Of a stretch of DNA of 23,087 nt, positions 1 to 10,427 are shown one piece after another. The notes under the pieces were generated by a model. That model was not told the DNA's origin, made no database searches, and saw only the letters and a list, made by a program, of their open reading frames with translations. The DNA lies in the NCBI GenBank assembly GCA_958430865.1, contig CAUDNR010004155.1, forward strand, positions 1 to 23,087. The letters run 5' to 3'. The translations under genes were made by a program, and so were the position numbers. Numbering within the stretch: position 1 is the stretch's first letter; every line of letters starts with the position of its first letter. This stretch comes from Entrophospora sp. SA101 (taxonomy: Eukaryota; Glomeromycota; Glomeromycetes; Entrophosporales; Entrophosporaceae).

Positions 1-420
1 AATTGATTTACATTTACTACTATATTTTTCTAGAACTATACGCACTATACGTATAGTACTGATCTGCCCATCTCTAGCTGCAAATGTTTGATATTAATTA
101 ATTAAAAGTTATCTTAATTAATGTGATTCACATATAATTAATATAATACCTATATCTCTTCAAAACCAATTTTTGCATTGTACAACAAATGAGATGTCGC
201 AGACAACTCCTTTAATACCAATTCTGTTATCTCCCGGCCCTCTGTATAATTGATAAACAATAAACAATAATGAGTATAATGCATCATCATCATCATCAAA
301 GAACTCGACAAATAACTCAGTAAAAAACACTCGCCCATTATGTTCATGCTCAATCCCTGCATCCCTTAATTTGTTTACAACTGCAACAGCTGGCAAAATA
401 GTAAATTTTTTTAAAAAAGA

Positions 421-1010
421 TTTTTATAAAATTATTTTGAAAAAAAAATTTTTTTTTAAATTATAATGGGAATTATATTTTTATACTACCCTTTTAAGAA
501 TAGGTTAATAAATTTTAAGAGTCTAATAAATTTCAAAATGATGTCATGAGAAAATTAATTTTGCCTATATAGTGTTAGCAGTCAGTGTGCAAATCCTTTC
601 TCTTTTTTTTTAATTAGTGCGTATAACATTCACTTGGACACCAGAAGTTTCTTTTAACACTTATAACACATAATAATTATATAGGCGGGTTTGATCGAAG
701 TAAGTGTTAGACAAGATCTATGAAGCTTGCAAAACGAATGTTTATCAATTATTCAATAATTATATAGGCGGGTTTGATCAAAATAAGTGTTAAAGACAAT
801 TTATACATTTTATATATTATTTTATAATAAGTATTTTACACATTATGTACATTATACACGGGATCAAAAACATACTATTACTAGAATCTTTTCAGTATTG
901 GTACTAATAAGACTTACGATGAAATATATATATGTTAAAAAAAATGAAAATAAAAAAAAATATATACAAGAAATTTTTAAATCTATTAAGTCGACCAACG
1001 ACTACATCTA
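421..1010. repeat. AT-rich spacer with a 44-bp direct repeat pair
   Basis: This spacer between the first short array unit and the main array carries no convincing gene. A block of about 44 bp containing TATATAGGCGGGTTTGATC followed by a TAAGTGTTA motif occurs at 671-714 and again at 754-799, differing at only a few positions. The short plus-strand reading frame at 787-1011 is low-complexity and starts inside the second repeat copy, so I do not call it. Confidence 0.7.
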
Positions 1011-3044
1011 ATAAATCTATGCATTGAATCACGAACCGGAAACCGAAAACAACTCATTTAATATCGATTCCCTTGTCTCCCGGTTCTCTGGGTAATTGAT
1101 AAACAATAAACAATCATTATCAAGAAGAACGTTCACATTAAATAATGTGGCCACGAAGAAGCTTTTCGTGTATCCTATTCGCCATAAATTCCAAGTGCCC
1201 AGGCATAACTCAGGAACATCGGAAACTGAGAAGAACCAAACCGTGGCCACGAAGAGCTTTCAATTCCCAGACATATTACACCTAATGGCAGCGTAACTTC
1301 TGATACGCAACAACTCGACAAAATAACTCGGTGAGAAACACACACCCTGTATGTTCGCGTTCAACCTTAGCTTCTTTCAACCTCCTAACAACTGAAAGTT
1401 CGAGTTTTTTTCCTTATCAAAGATCTGACAACGTAGTGAATTTCTTAAATGTATTTGTAAAAAAAAAAAAGGTAATTAATGTAATTCACATATATAATTG
1501 ATATAATACCTATATCTCTTCCGATCCAATTCTCACATTGAATCACAAATGAGATCTTGCAAATGACTCCTCCCTTTGTCGACCGGTTCTCTGGATAATT
1601 GATAAACAATAAACAATAAACAAGAATGAGTATAATGCGTCATCATTATCAAGAACGTTCACATTAAATAATGTGGCCACGAAGAGCTTTCAATTCCCAG
1701 ACATCTTACACCTAATGACAGCGTAACTTCGGATACACAATAACTCAACAAAATAACTCAGTGAGAAACACTCGCCCTGTATGTTCGTGTTCAACCTTAG
1801 CTTTTCTAAACCTCCTAACAACTGCAAGTTCGAGTTTTTTTTCTTCCTTAGCAAGACCCGACAACGTAGTGGATTTTTTAAATGCTTAAATGCATGTGTA
1901 AAAAAAAAAAGGTTAACTTAATTAATTAATTAATTAATGTGATTCACATATATAATTGATATAATACCTATATATCTTCAGATCCAATTCTTACATTAAA
2001 TATCGATCCCTTTATCGACCGGTTCTCTGGATAATTGATTAACGATAAACTAGAATGAGTATAATGCGTCATCATTATCAAAGAACCAAGAAGAACGTTC
2101 ACATTAAATAAATAATGTGGCCACGAAGAGCTTTTCATTCATGGTTCGTGTATCCTATTCACCATAAATCCCAGTATCCTAAGCTAGCTCGGGACCATCG
2201 GAAACTGGGAAGAACATTCACAGCTAAAAAACCGTGGCCACGAAGAGCTTTCAATTCCCAGACATTTTACACCTAGTGGCAGCGTAACTTCAGATACACA
2301 ACAACTCAACAAAATAACTCAGTGAGAAACAATGCTCACCCTGTATGTTCGTGTTCAATATCAGCATCCCTTAATTTCTTGACGACAGCAATTTCGAGTT
2401 TTCTTCCTTAGCAAGACCCGACAACGTAGTGGATTTTTTAAATGCTTAAATGCGTTGTAAAAAAAAAAGTTTAACTTAATTAATTAATTAATTAATTAAT
2501 GTGATTCACATATATAATTGATATAATACCTATATATCTTCGGATCCAATCCTTATATTGAATATCGATCCCTTTGTCGACCGGTCCCTGGATAATTTGA
2601 TAAAAAATAAACAATAAACAAGAATGAGTATAATGCGTCATCATTATCAAAGAACCAAGAAGAACGTTCACATTAAATAAATAATGTGGCCACGAAGAGC
2701 TTTTCATTCATGGTTCGTGTATCCTATTCACCATAAATCCCAGTATCCTAAGCTAGCTCGGGACCATCGGAAACTGGGAAGAACATTCACAGCTAAAAAA
2801 CCGTGGCCACGAAGAGCTTTCAATTCCCAGACATTTTACACCTAGTGGCAGCGTAACTTCAGATACACAACAACTCAACAAAATAACTCAGTGAGAAACA
2901 ATGCTCACCCTGAATGTTCGTGTTCAATATCAGCCTTCCTTAATTTCTTGACGACAGAATTTCGAGTTTTCTTCCTTGACAACGTAGTGAATTTTCTAAA
3001 TGCATGTGTAAAAAAAACTTAATTAATTAATGTGATTCACATAT

Positions 3045-3293
3045 GGGTCTGTACTAGGAAAATCGACCTTCCAGACAAAAAATCTATTTTTGGTAACAAC
3101 CCTTATAAATTTGGTTACACATATGTTTTTAATATACAAAGAAAATATTACAAGCCTTGTATCTCATTTTTCTACTATGCAAATAGGGTCCAATTTTTTC
3201 ACCAATTGTAAATCCTTTATTAGAGATTATTATTGAGTAAAAAGACAAAAAAAAAAAAAATAGCTGGAAGCTTGATTTTCCTAGTACAGACCC
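3045..3293. mobile_element. MITE, 249 bp, TIR GGGTCTGTACTAGGAAAATC
   Basis: The first 20 bases, GGGTCTGTACTAGGAAAATC, are exactly the reverse complement of the last 20 bases, and the match extends to about 28 of 30 (through TTCCAG). It sits inside an array unit whose sister copies read GATTCACATATATAATTG without interruption. Comparing filled and empty sites gives a CATAT duplication at 3040-3044 and 3294-3298 (or ATAT plus one extra base). The interior is AT-rich with no coding potential. The superfamily cannot be assigned from the ends; a 4-5 bp duplication argues against Tc1/mariner (TA) and hAT (8 bp). Confidence 0.88.
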
Positions 3294-3810
3294 CATATAT
3301 AATTGATATACTACCTATATATCTTCGGATACAATTCTTACCTTGAATATCGATCCCTTTGTCGACCGGTCCCCTGGATAGTTTGATAAAAAATAAACAA
3401 TAAACAATAATGAGTATAATGCGTCGTCATTATCAAAGAACGTTCACATTAAATAATGTGGCCACGAAGAAGCTTTTCATTAATAATTCGTGTATCCTAT
3501 TCACCATAAATTCCCAGTGCCTAGGCATAACTCGGGAACATCAGAAGCTGAGAAGAACCAAACCGTGGCCACGAAGAGCTTTCAATTCCCAGACATTTTA
3601 CACCTAGTGGGAGCGTAACTTCGGATACGTAATAATAACTCAGTGAGAAACACACACCCTGTGTGTACATGTATCCCTTGATCTCCTAGCTCAAGTTGTT
3701 TCCCTTTGGCTACGGAAGATGTCATTTTTTTTATAATTATTAAGGATTTTATAAATGTATTAAAAAAAAAAGATTTTCAGAAAAAAAAATGATCATTTTT
3801 TTTAAAATAA

Positions 3811-3992
3811 TCACATCTTACATTTATAATCGATTGAAAATGTACCTAGAATTAGAATGTTTCTATTACAATATGCGAATAACTTTAACATCTTTTTTGT
3901 CAACACAATGTCATATACTAAAAAAAAATTTACATAATTTTTTATTTTAAATTTATTATTATTATGATTTTTTTTTTTTAATAAAGGCAAAA

Positions 3993-4035
<43 letters not shown>

Positions 4036-4059
4036 GTTATTATTATTACTATTATTATT

Positions 4060-4129
<70 letters not shown>

Positions 4130-7100
4130 CTATTTACATCATCATCATCATCATCACTATTTACATCAACCAAATTGGTACCTTCACTTATAACATTGTC
4201 AACATCATCATCATCATCATCATCACTATTTACATCAACCAAATTGGTACTTTCGTTTATAACATTATCATCATCATCAATATCATCAACATCATGATCA
4301 TCATCAACATCATGATCATCATCAACATCATGATCATCAACATCAACATAATGTTCTTCATTACCATCATCATGTTGACTTAACGGTGAGTTGATTACAG
4401 TATAACCAGAATTACCAACACCGACACCATTATCCTCTCCAATAGCAATATTATTTGGATCATATGTTCTTTTAATTCTTTGATAATTTGATCTATTATT
4501 GTTATTAGTAGCTACAAAATTATTAAATGCATCATGTGTACTATTACTGTTGTCTCCAATTGCCCATAATGCTGGTGTTCTGATTGTTGCTGGCATAATA
4601 ATATCCTCGGGTGGTGTTAAAACATATTCAACAGTCATTACTTCAGACATTGATCTACTATGGTTAATAAGGCCAGTACCACTACCACTACCACTACCAT
4701 TAAATGAAGAGGTTGATGTAGAATATTCGTCTCTCGTTAAAAACTCACTCAACCATCTAAATAAATGGTTTAGTATTATACACGCAACTATTAATGAGGA
4801 TGATAATAAATTTAAAAATGGAATTATTTCGTAATTTACTGAAAGATTTATATAAACCATCTATTTAAAATTAATTGAAATATTGATTAATAATTAATTG
4901 ATTAATAATTAATTTATTGTGTAGCATTGGTATTTACCTGAATGATTAAATGAGGGGTGTCTTCAATAAAAAAATTGATTGCACTTATCCATTTAATCCA
5001 TGATTCCATCCCGTTAGAAATAGGAGCATCAAATGCATCCAATTCACCCAATTTGCTATCAATCATTGATAAAGATTCTACATCTATTGCAGCAAGAAAC
5101 GTGAATATTGCAGCAACATTATGATATTTTCTGTACCAACCATAAAATGGCTGATTATTGGATAGTTCTTTTATGATAATATAAAACACCATCAGCATAT
5201 TAAAGACTAATGGTATTATAAATGTAAATAAACTATTATTTGGAGATGAAAGAAATAATATATAAATTTTTGCGTGTGATATGATTTATAATTTTATGTA
5301 AAGTGATTGTTTTTTACCTGAAATAAAACAAGAGAAATATATCCCTTGAATGAGTGGATACGAAAGCAATATCTATCACGAAATCCAAATTTATCAGTAA
5401 TACTTTAAATGTTACAAAACTATTACCCTATATATAATAAAAACAAAAAATCAAGCAATAACATAAATAAATAATAAATAAATAAATGTAATTATTTAAT
5501 AATTAAAAATTTAGTTTTGTTTCAACTTACATCTTCGTGTTTTCTATATGCAAACAAAGCCAAAATACCCAAGAATAATAATGTTCCGCCAATTGCAAGC
5601 AATTTTAACCCATATTTGTCCCATACACTACCTATTAGGTTATTATTGGTTACGTAAAATTAAGATTAATTAATTTAAATGCGTAAATTTAAATATAAAT
5701 ATATAAAGTATTAAATAAAAACTTTACGTTTTAATACAAATCCATAACTTGAATCTAACGATCCTGTATACTTAAATTGTGATATTGATGTAATATCCAT
5801 ATTCCTAATTAATGTGTCTAATATTTTTATTATCCCTATAACACTTTTATTATTATTATCGTCTGCAAACACATCGAACTTTAATAGCAATTGTTTTGGT
5901 ATATCAGGGTCCCATTGATATCTATCGACTATACCAATTATTTCAGGTTCTACTGGAATAGATTTTGCCATTTCACCACGTAAATTATATAAAAAATTAG
6001 ACTGTTCACTCTTTAATAAATTAGAATAATATGATGATCCATTCGGTGTTAGGCGCACCAATGCTGATTCTTTCTCTGTATAAAATAATTTTTAATTATT
6101 AATTAATTAGTAATTTTATAAAGTAATCATTTTAATAAATAAATAAATAACAAATATTTCATAATACTGATTATTAATTATTTACCTCCAGGAGATTCAA
6201 ACGTGGAATCTAATCATATCATAATCATAATTAATATTAGAAAATTAAATAACAATGATAACAATGATGATGATGATATATAGGTCTTACTTGTACGAAA
6301 TTTCCAAATATTTTCTTGAATACCCAATAAACTTTCTTCATATGCAATATCTTTAACAAAACCATTATCAATAACAACGTAATATCCAGTATTGGGAAAA
6401 CCAAAACTACTATCCAACACTTTGAAAGATATTGTCTTATCATCGTCACTCAGTGTACAATATTGTGATTTTGCACTGAATGTTTGTCTTAATATATCTT
6501 TACTTATATTATATCTATTTTTTAAATTTGTTTGATAAATAGAAATGTTTCCATTTGATAAAATAATAGGATTATAATATGATATACTAAGGTTTGTACT
6601 TCCCACACTTATTGTGGAATCAACCAAAGGAATTGTAGTATTAATCATTAAATTATTCATACTATTGTGATTGTTGCCTTAATTGAGGAATTTAAAAAAA
6701 AAAGATTATTATTGTTGTTATTTAAATCTTTAATAATTTAGTTATTTAATCAATTTACCTTGAGAAGTTATATTCACTGTATTAAATGTCAGCAATGACC
6801 AATTATTATCATTTTTATTATCAGTAAATATCCAAGCTGTATTATTAGGAAACAACCCAAATGAAATTCTTTCACTATTTTTTAATTTAATTGGAAGCTC
6901 AAGTGTTTGATTGAAAATGCCATCATCATTATAAACAAACATATAATAATAAGTATCATCATTTGTACCACCTCCGATATTATTACTATCTTTATGGTAA
7001 GCACATATCAAATTTCCCCCATAATATAGTCTAAATATGTATTCAATGTCATATTCTTGCGTGTTATATGATAATTTAGTGACATTTTTTGTGCTTCCAT

Positions 7101-8859
7101 TTGATAAAAAAAAAATTTTCAAATAATAAGTTAAGGCTGTGTCTGATTTATCTGTGATTATTTTGACTATACAATAAATACCAGGTTTAATTAATTCATC
7201 TACACATAACTCTATGCTTAATGAATAAATTGGTGCAACTGTTGAATATATTACCGAAGTTTCAGTTGGTATTGAACTTTCTGCTCTGATAAATCTTGTT
7301 GTTATTATGTATTGTGGATAAACCAATTCTGATGATGGTTGTTGTGTATTATTAAATTTTGTGACTGCATTCAATGTTGCAGGACCTGCTGAAACTATAC
7401 CATAACCATTATCTGATGTATGAAATATCTTTAAGAAATGATTTGCTGTAACATTTAAATTAAATTGATTCTCAAGTTTAAACAAGTTCCCATCTAAATC
7501 TCTGAATATAAATACAATGAAACATTAATCTTCTTATTTATTTAAAAAAATGGTTATAATGATTATAAATAATAGTTACGGTGAAGAATATTTTGTCAAT
7601 TGAAGCACATCATCTGCAATACGATTAACCCACAGAAATCCTAAATCGGGATTAGCATTTATTATACAATGTCCTACTGATAAAGTATCAGTATCTGAAA
7701 ATTTAATCCTTGATAATGAATATTTGCTTAAATATAGAAAGTATTTGCAAAGAAATAAATTAATAATATTTTCTAATAAATTAAAAAAAGATAAACCTTC
7801 TCTAGCTTTCTCTTTTTTCTCTCAAAGTATATATATATGTATATAGTATGCTTACTTGAATAACTTTCCATTAAAATCATAAATAGATCCAACTTCCTCA
7901 TAATCATTACTTGCTGCATTTTTATCATTTAACCACACTATAAACAGAAATTTATTAGTTAAAGGATAAACCCTAATCAAATCAAATTGGTGCTGTTGAT
8001 CAAATAAAAAATCATTTGGTTTCTCTCCTAATTTTTTTCCATATAAACAAAAATTAAATCCTGGTATGTTTTCAATTGGAGGAACTTCTATTATATCATT
8101 TTGATTGTAAATAATGCGCAAGTAAATCATTGGTTCGAAGCATTGGACATTTTCAACTGATAATGGCTTGACTAGTCGCATTATTATTGTCCCATTAGGA
8201 AAATTTGTAGTTGAAAAGACACGCAATCCTTCAATTTTTTCATTATATTTAATAAATGTTTGGAAATTTGGTGATGTAGAAGTGGGAGATGTTGTCGGTG
8301 ATGGTGAAGTTGGTGCAAGTGACGATGACGGTGATGAATCTGGTGTTGGTGTTGATGACGGCGATGAACCTGGTTCTGTTGTTGGTGGTGTTGGTGGTAT
8401 ATCTAAACTTGGTGATGATGATGGTGATGAATCTGGTGTTTGTGGTGATGACGGCGATGAACCTGGTTCTGTTGCTGGTGGTGTTGATGGTATATCTAAA
8501 CTTGGTGTTTGTGGTGATGACGGCGATGAACCTGGTTTTGTTGCTGGTGGTGTTGGTGGTATATCTAAATTTGGTGAAGATGATGGTGGATAATTAGTCT
8601 CTATTGGTTTTGTTGTTGGTACAATTGTAGTTGATAATGGTGATGTACCATCAGTTTCTGTTAAAGTTGATAATTGAACTGTATTGGTTGACGTTGTAAC
8701 TAATTTTGATATAGCAGTTCTAGATATGGATAATGATCTAACATTAGTGTGATGATGGTGATGATGATGACGATGACGACGACCATAAACTGATGCTAAA
8801 AAATTGGAATTTATTATTATTATTATTAAAAATATCAAAATTAAAGAATTTTTAAACAT
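3811..8859 (-). CDS. Large secreted/transmembrane receptor-like protein, 10 exons, 1402 aa
   Basis: I joined ten exons on the minus strand: 8859-7856, 7726-7580, 7501-6759, 6677-6291, 6209-6186, 6075-5728, 5631-5531, 5427-5318, 5232-4938 and 4860-3811. All introns are GT-AG, phases agree throughout, and the total is 4209 nt (1402 codons plus TGA). Residues 1-26 are a signal peptide (hydrophobic core of Ile/Leu). A GRRHRHHHHHHH tract and a Ser/Thr/Pro-rich stalk with three LDIPPTPP-type repeats follow, to about residue 200. The ectodomain (about 205-885) is long, Tyr/Asn-rich and probably beta-structured, with Asn-X-Ser/Thr sites. Exon 7 encodes a clear membrane helix (residues about 895-913, LLAIGGTLLFLGILALFA) followed by RKHED. 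Exons 8-10 add about four or five more hydrophobic segments and the motif FIEDTPHLIIQ. The last ~310 residues form an acidic tail with Asp and Asn runs. Function is unknown; a cell-surface sensor or adhesin is an inference. Confidence 0.85.
3992..4130. repeat. ATT and ATC trinucleotide microsatellites inside coding exon
   Basis: Pure (ATT)n runs at about 3992-4058 abut pure (ATC)n at about 4060-4130. Read on the minus strand in the frame of the host gene they give a poly-Asp run of about 23 residues followed by a poly-Asn run of about 18. Shorter ATC tracts continue at 4139-4160, 4205-4230 and 4265-4345, giving repeated DVNSDDDDDD and DHDVDDD blocks. The unit length of 3 preserves the frame whatever the copy number. 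The serine-rich frame on the plus strand is a shadow of this tract. Confidence 0.9.
8285..8590 (-). repeat. Coding minisatellite of the Pro/Ser/Thr stalk
   Basis: Three imperfect copies of a segment of about 70-95 bp encode LDIPPTPPATEPGSSPSSPQ-like repeats. They are recognisable on the plus strand by GGTATATCTAAACTTGGTG at about 8396, 8489 and, in altered form, 8559, each preceded by GGCGATGAACCTGG. They form the mucin-like stalk of the large transmembrane protein and are probably variable in copy number between isolates, which is an inference. Long open frames on the plus strand here are shadows. Confidence 0.8.
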
Positions 8860-9178
8860 TTTTAAATTAGTGAAAAAATTTTTATTAACAGTATCAGTAA
8901 GTCATATTAAAATGGCAACTATTTTTTGTTAAAAAAAATAATATAACAAACAAACACATTAATTATACCAAAATAGTTGATAAACGATTTAAAACAATAA
9001 AAAAATTCTTTTCTTCTGTATATAATAATAGTAATATTGTGAATATCTAACATAAAATTTTCCATTTGTTATCCAATCAAATTTGAACATTATCAATTTT
9101 CTCTAGCCACACAACACAGCCGACGAATAGAAATCCCTAACCAAAATTCAACTTTACCAAAAACATAGAAGTCAATCC

Positions 9179-9480
9179 ATGGTCGTATCTCTATTTTTTA
9201 TTTTTGGTATCTGCCAACTTACTTTTATCGTTTTTTCTGTATTGCCATTAACGATAATCAATCTCCTTCAGTTAATCAGTAGATCTTCACCTTTATCAAT
9301 ATATTAACACGAGATGAATCTGTATTTGGTCCTACCAACCAACTTGCCCAAATTGAACCATGTATATATTTTGGTCGGTCTTGTGGTATCCAGAATAAAA
9401 TGAGTTTTTTGTTTTGGTTATTGTTATTGTTCCACTCAATTGCAAAAATTTTTAATGATAGAGAGGAAGAGTTCTGCTGA
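9179..9480 (+). pseudogene. Possible membrane-protein gene fragment
   Basis: Two overlapping open frames look protein-like but are in different phases. The first, 9179-9307, starts with ATG and encodes 42 hydrophobic residues (MVVSLFFIFGICQLTFIVFS and onward). The second is open from 9283 to a TGA at 9478-9480 and contains DESVFGPTNQLAQIEP, CIYFGRSCGIQNK and a second hydrophobic run FLFWLLLLF. A single-base shift or an unrecognised splice would join them into one two-helix fragment. I do not recognise the family, and AT-rich DNA yields hydrophobic frames by chance, so this is weak. The rest of 8860-9970 shows no other gene. Confidence 0.3.
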
Positions 9481-9976
9481 TTTTAAAGGATCATCAATTA
9501 ACCAGTAGATTTTATTAATTTATTTAAGTATTAGTGATAAAACAACCAACTAAAACTAGAGATAATATCATTCGTTTTTGTTGTAAAATTAAAGGCGAGT
9601 AACAATTCAAGCAGATCAAGCAGCAAACAAAGATTGTATGTACTCTTTATTGTGGAAATCGTGACAATAATAACAATGGGTATTCGACAAAGAAAATTAC
9701 TCTTGATTGATGCTTTCTTTAATGTATGACTTGGAATCAAAAATTTAGATATGAACATATGCAATAAATAATTCAACAAGAGACAGATAGAGAGATTAGA
9801 GTTGAAAAAGCAAGAGAGAAATGACTCACAAACATCTTATACAGAAAATGTTGAATCATTAAAAAAGAAACAAAAATTTTCGCTCGTCGCAGCATATCCC
9901 ATTATCAATAACATTGTTGTATTCTTAGCGAGGAAATTACCACCGATTTTTATCATTACTAACAAAAATAATTACA

Positions 9977-10427
9977 TCAATTCTTTTTTGTTCCCAGAAC
10001 ATTTCCATTTTCGTTACCAAAATAAGCCATATCAAGAAACAATCTAACCTGTCATTTGATATTAACCCAAAATAGGCATCGACTATAAAATTTCCATTAT
10101 TATCACTTATGACCGAATATCTATGCAAATATATTAATAAGCATTTTGCTAAAAAATAACAATTCAAAATTTTATTTTTTAAATAAAAATAAACCAAATT
10201 AATCAAACAAATAAATCCTAATCACCTAAATTCAAACCATTTTCAATAATTAGTTGTCTACTTTTGAAAGATAGTTGGGATGAAGACACGCTGATTATTT
10301 AGTTCTTTAGAACGTTGTGATATACGTTCAACAATATAAATCACTGTTGAACCTATTCCAATAAATTTTACTTTTGATATAATACATTCATCAACAGCTT
10401 TATAAGCAAGCCGAACGTTTTGATTTA
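9977..10427 (-). pseudogene. Ribose-5-phosphate isomerase (RpiA type) pseudogene
   Basis: Conceptual translation of the minus strand recovers, in the right order, several blocks of type A ribose-5-phosphate isomerase, the pentose-phosphate enzyme interconverting ribose-5-P and ribulose-5-P. The N-terminal block reads VRLAYKAVDE, then FIGIGSTVIYIVERI; the usual phosphate-loop GxGSGST has lost two residues. Next comes VFIPTIFQ, then after a one-base shift SRQLIIENGLNLGD and a TAG. The central part with the catalytic DGADE and KGGGA motifs is absent. The C-terminal part resumes at DNNGNFIVDAYFGLIS, shifts frame again, and ends MAYFGNENGNVLGTKKN plus TGA. The family identification is from recognised motif order. 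With two frameshifts, stops and a missing active site it cannot encode an active enzyme. Part of 10150-10200 could be an old intron, as it ends in a T-rich stretch and TAG. Confidence 0.82.

Larger units (their letters stand above)
113..3740. repeat. Degenerate tandem array, six ~0.44-0.56 kb units
   Basis: The same block order recurs: GTGATTCACATATATAATTG, a GTCGACCGGTTCTCTGG-like block, GATAAACAATAAAC, TGAGTATAATGCGTCATCAT, GTGGCCACGAAGAGCTTT (twice per unit), then CTCAGTGAGAAACA and an oligo-A stretch. The GATAAAC landmark falls near 252, 1097, 1600, 2038, 2597 and 3385, giving spacings of about 503, 438, 559 and 534 once the inserted MITE is removed. The first unit is short and lacks the middle. 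Units near 2040-2470 and 2600-3000 are almost identical over about 300 bp, so part of the array was duplicated recently. On the minus strand most units keep a peptide of the form EHEHTGRVFLTELF, which suggests a decayed coding sequence. I do not recognise the family. Confidence 0.85.

Noticed and set aside
3045..3293. Solo LTR
   Set aside because: The ends are inverted repeats of 20-30 bp with no TG...CA termini, which fits a DNA transposon and not an LTR.
113..3740. CRISPR-like array
   Set aside because: Units are hundreds of bases, diverged, directly abutting and contain no short constant repeat with unique spacers; the genome is clearly eukaryotic.
4034..4297. Poly-serine reading frame on the plus strand
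   Set aside because: It is the complement of the ATC/ATT microsatellites that encode Asp/Asn in the minus-strand gene; splice phases support only the minus-strand reading.
6237..6449. Second minus-strand frame overlapping exon 4 of the large gene
   Set aside because: Out of phase with exon 4, which carries the joined reading frame; it ends in an ATC/CAT-rich intronic stretch.
8168..8597. Two long plus-strand frames rich in Gly/Asp/Val or Met/Val/Leu
   Set aside because: They are antisense shadows of the Pro/Ser/Thr stalk repeats of the large minus-strand gene.
9531..9779. 82-codon minus-strand frame
   Set aside because: Hydrophobic, AT-driven composition, no splice partners and no recognisable motif.
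9802..10047. 81-codon plus-strand frame
   Set aside because: Overlaps antisense to the ribose-5-phosphate isomerase relic and shows no domain.
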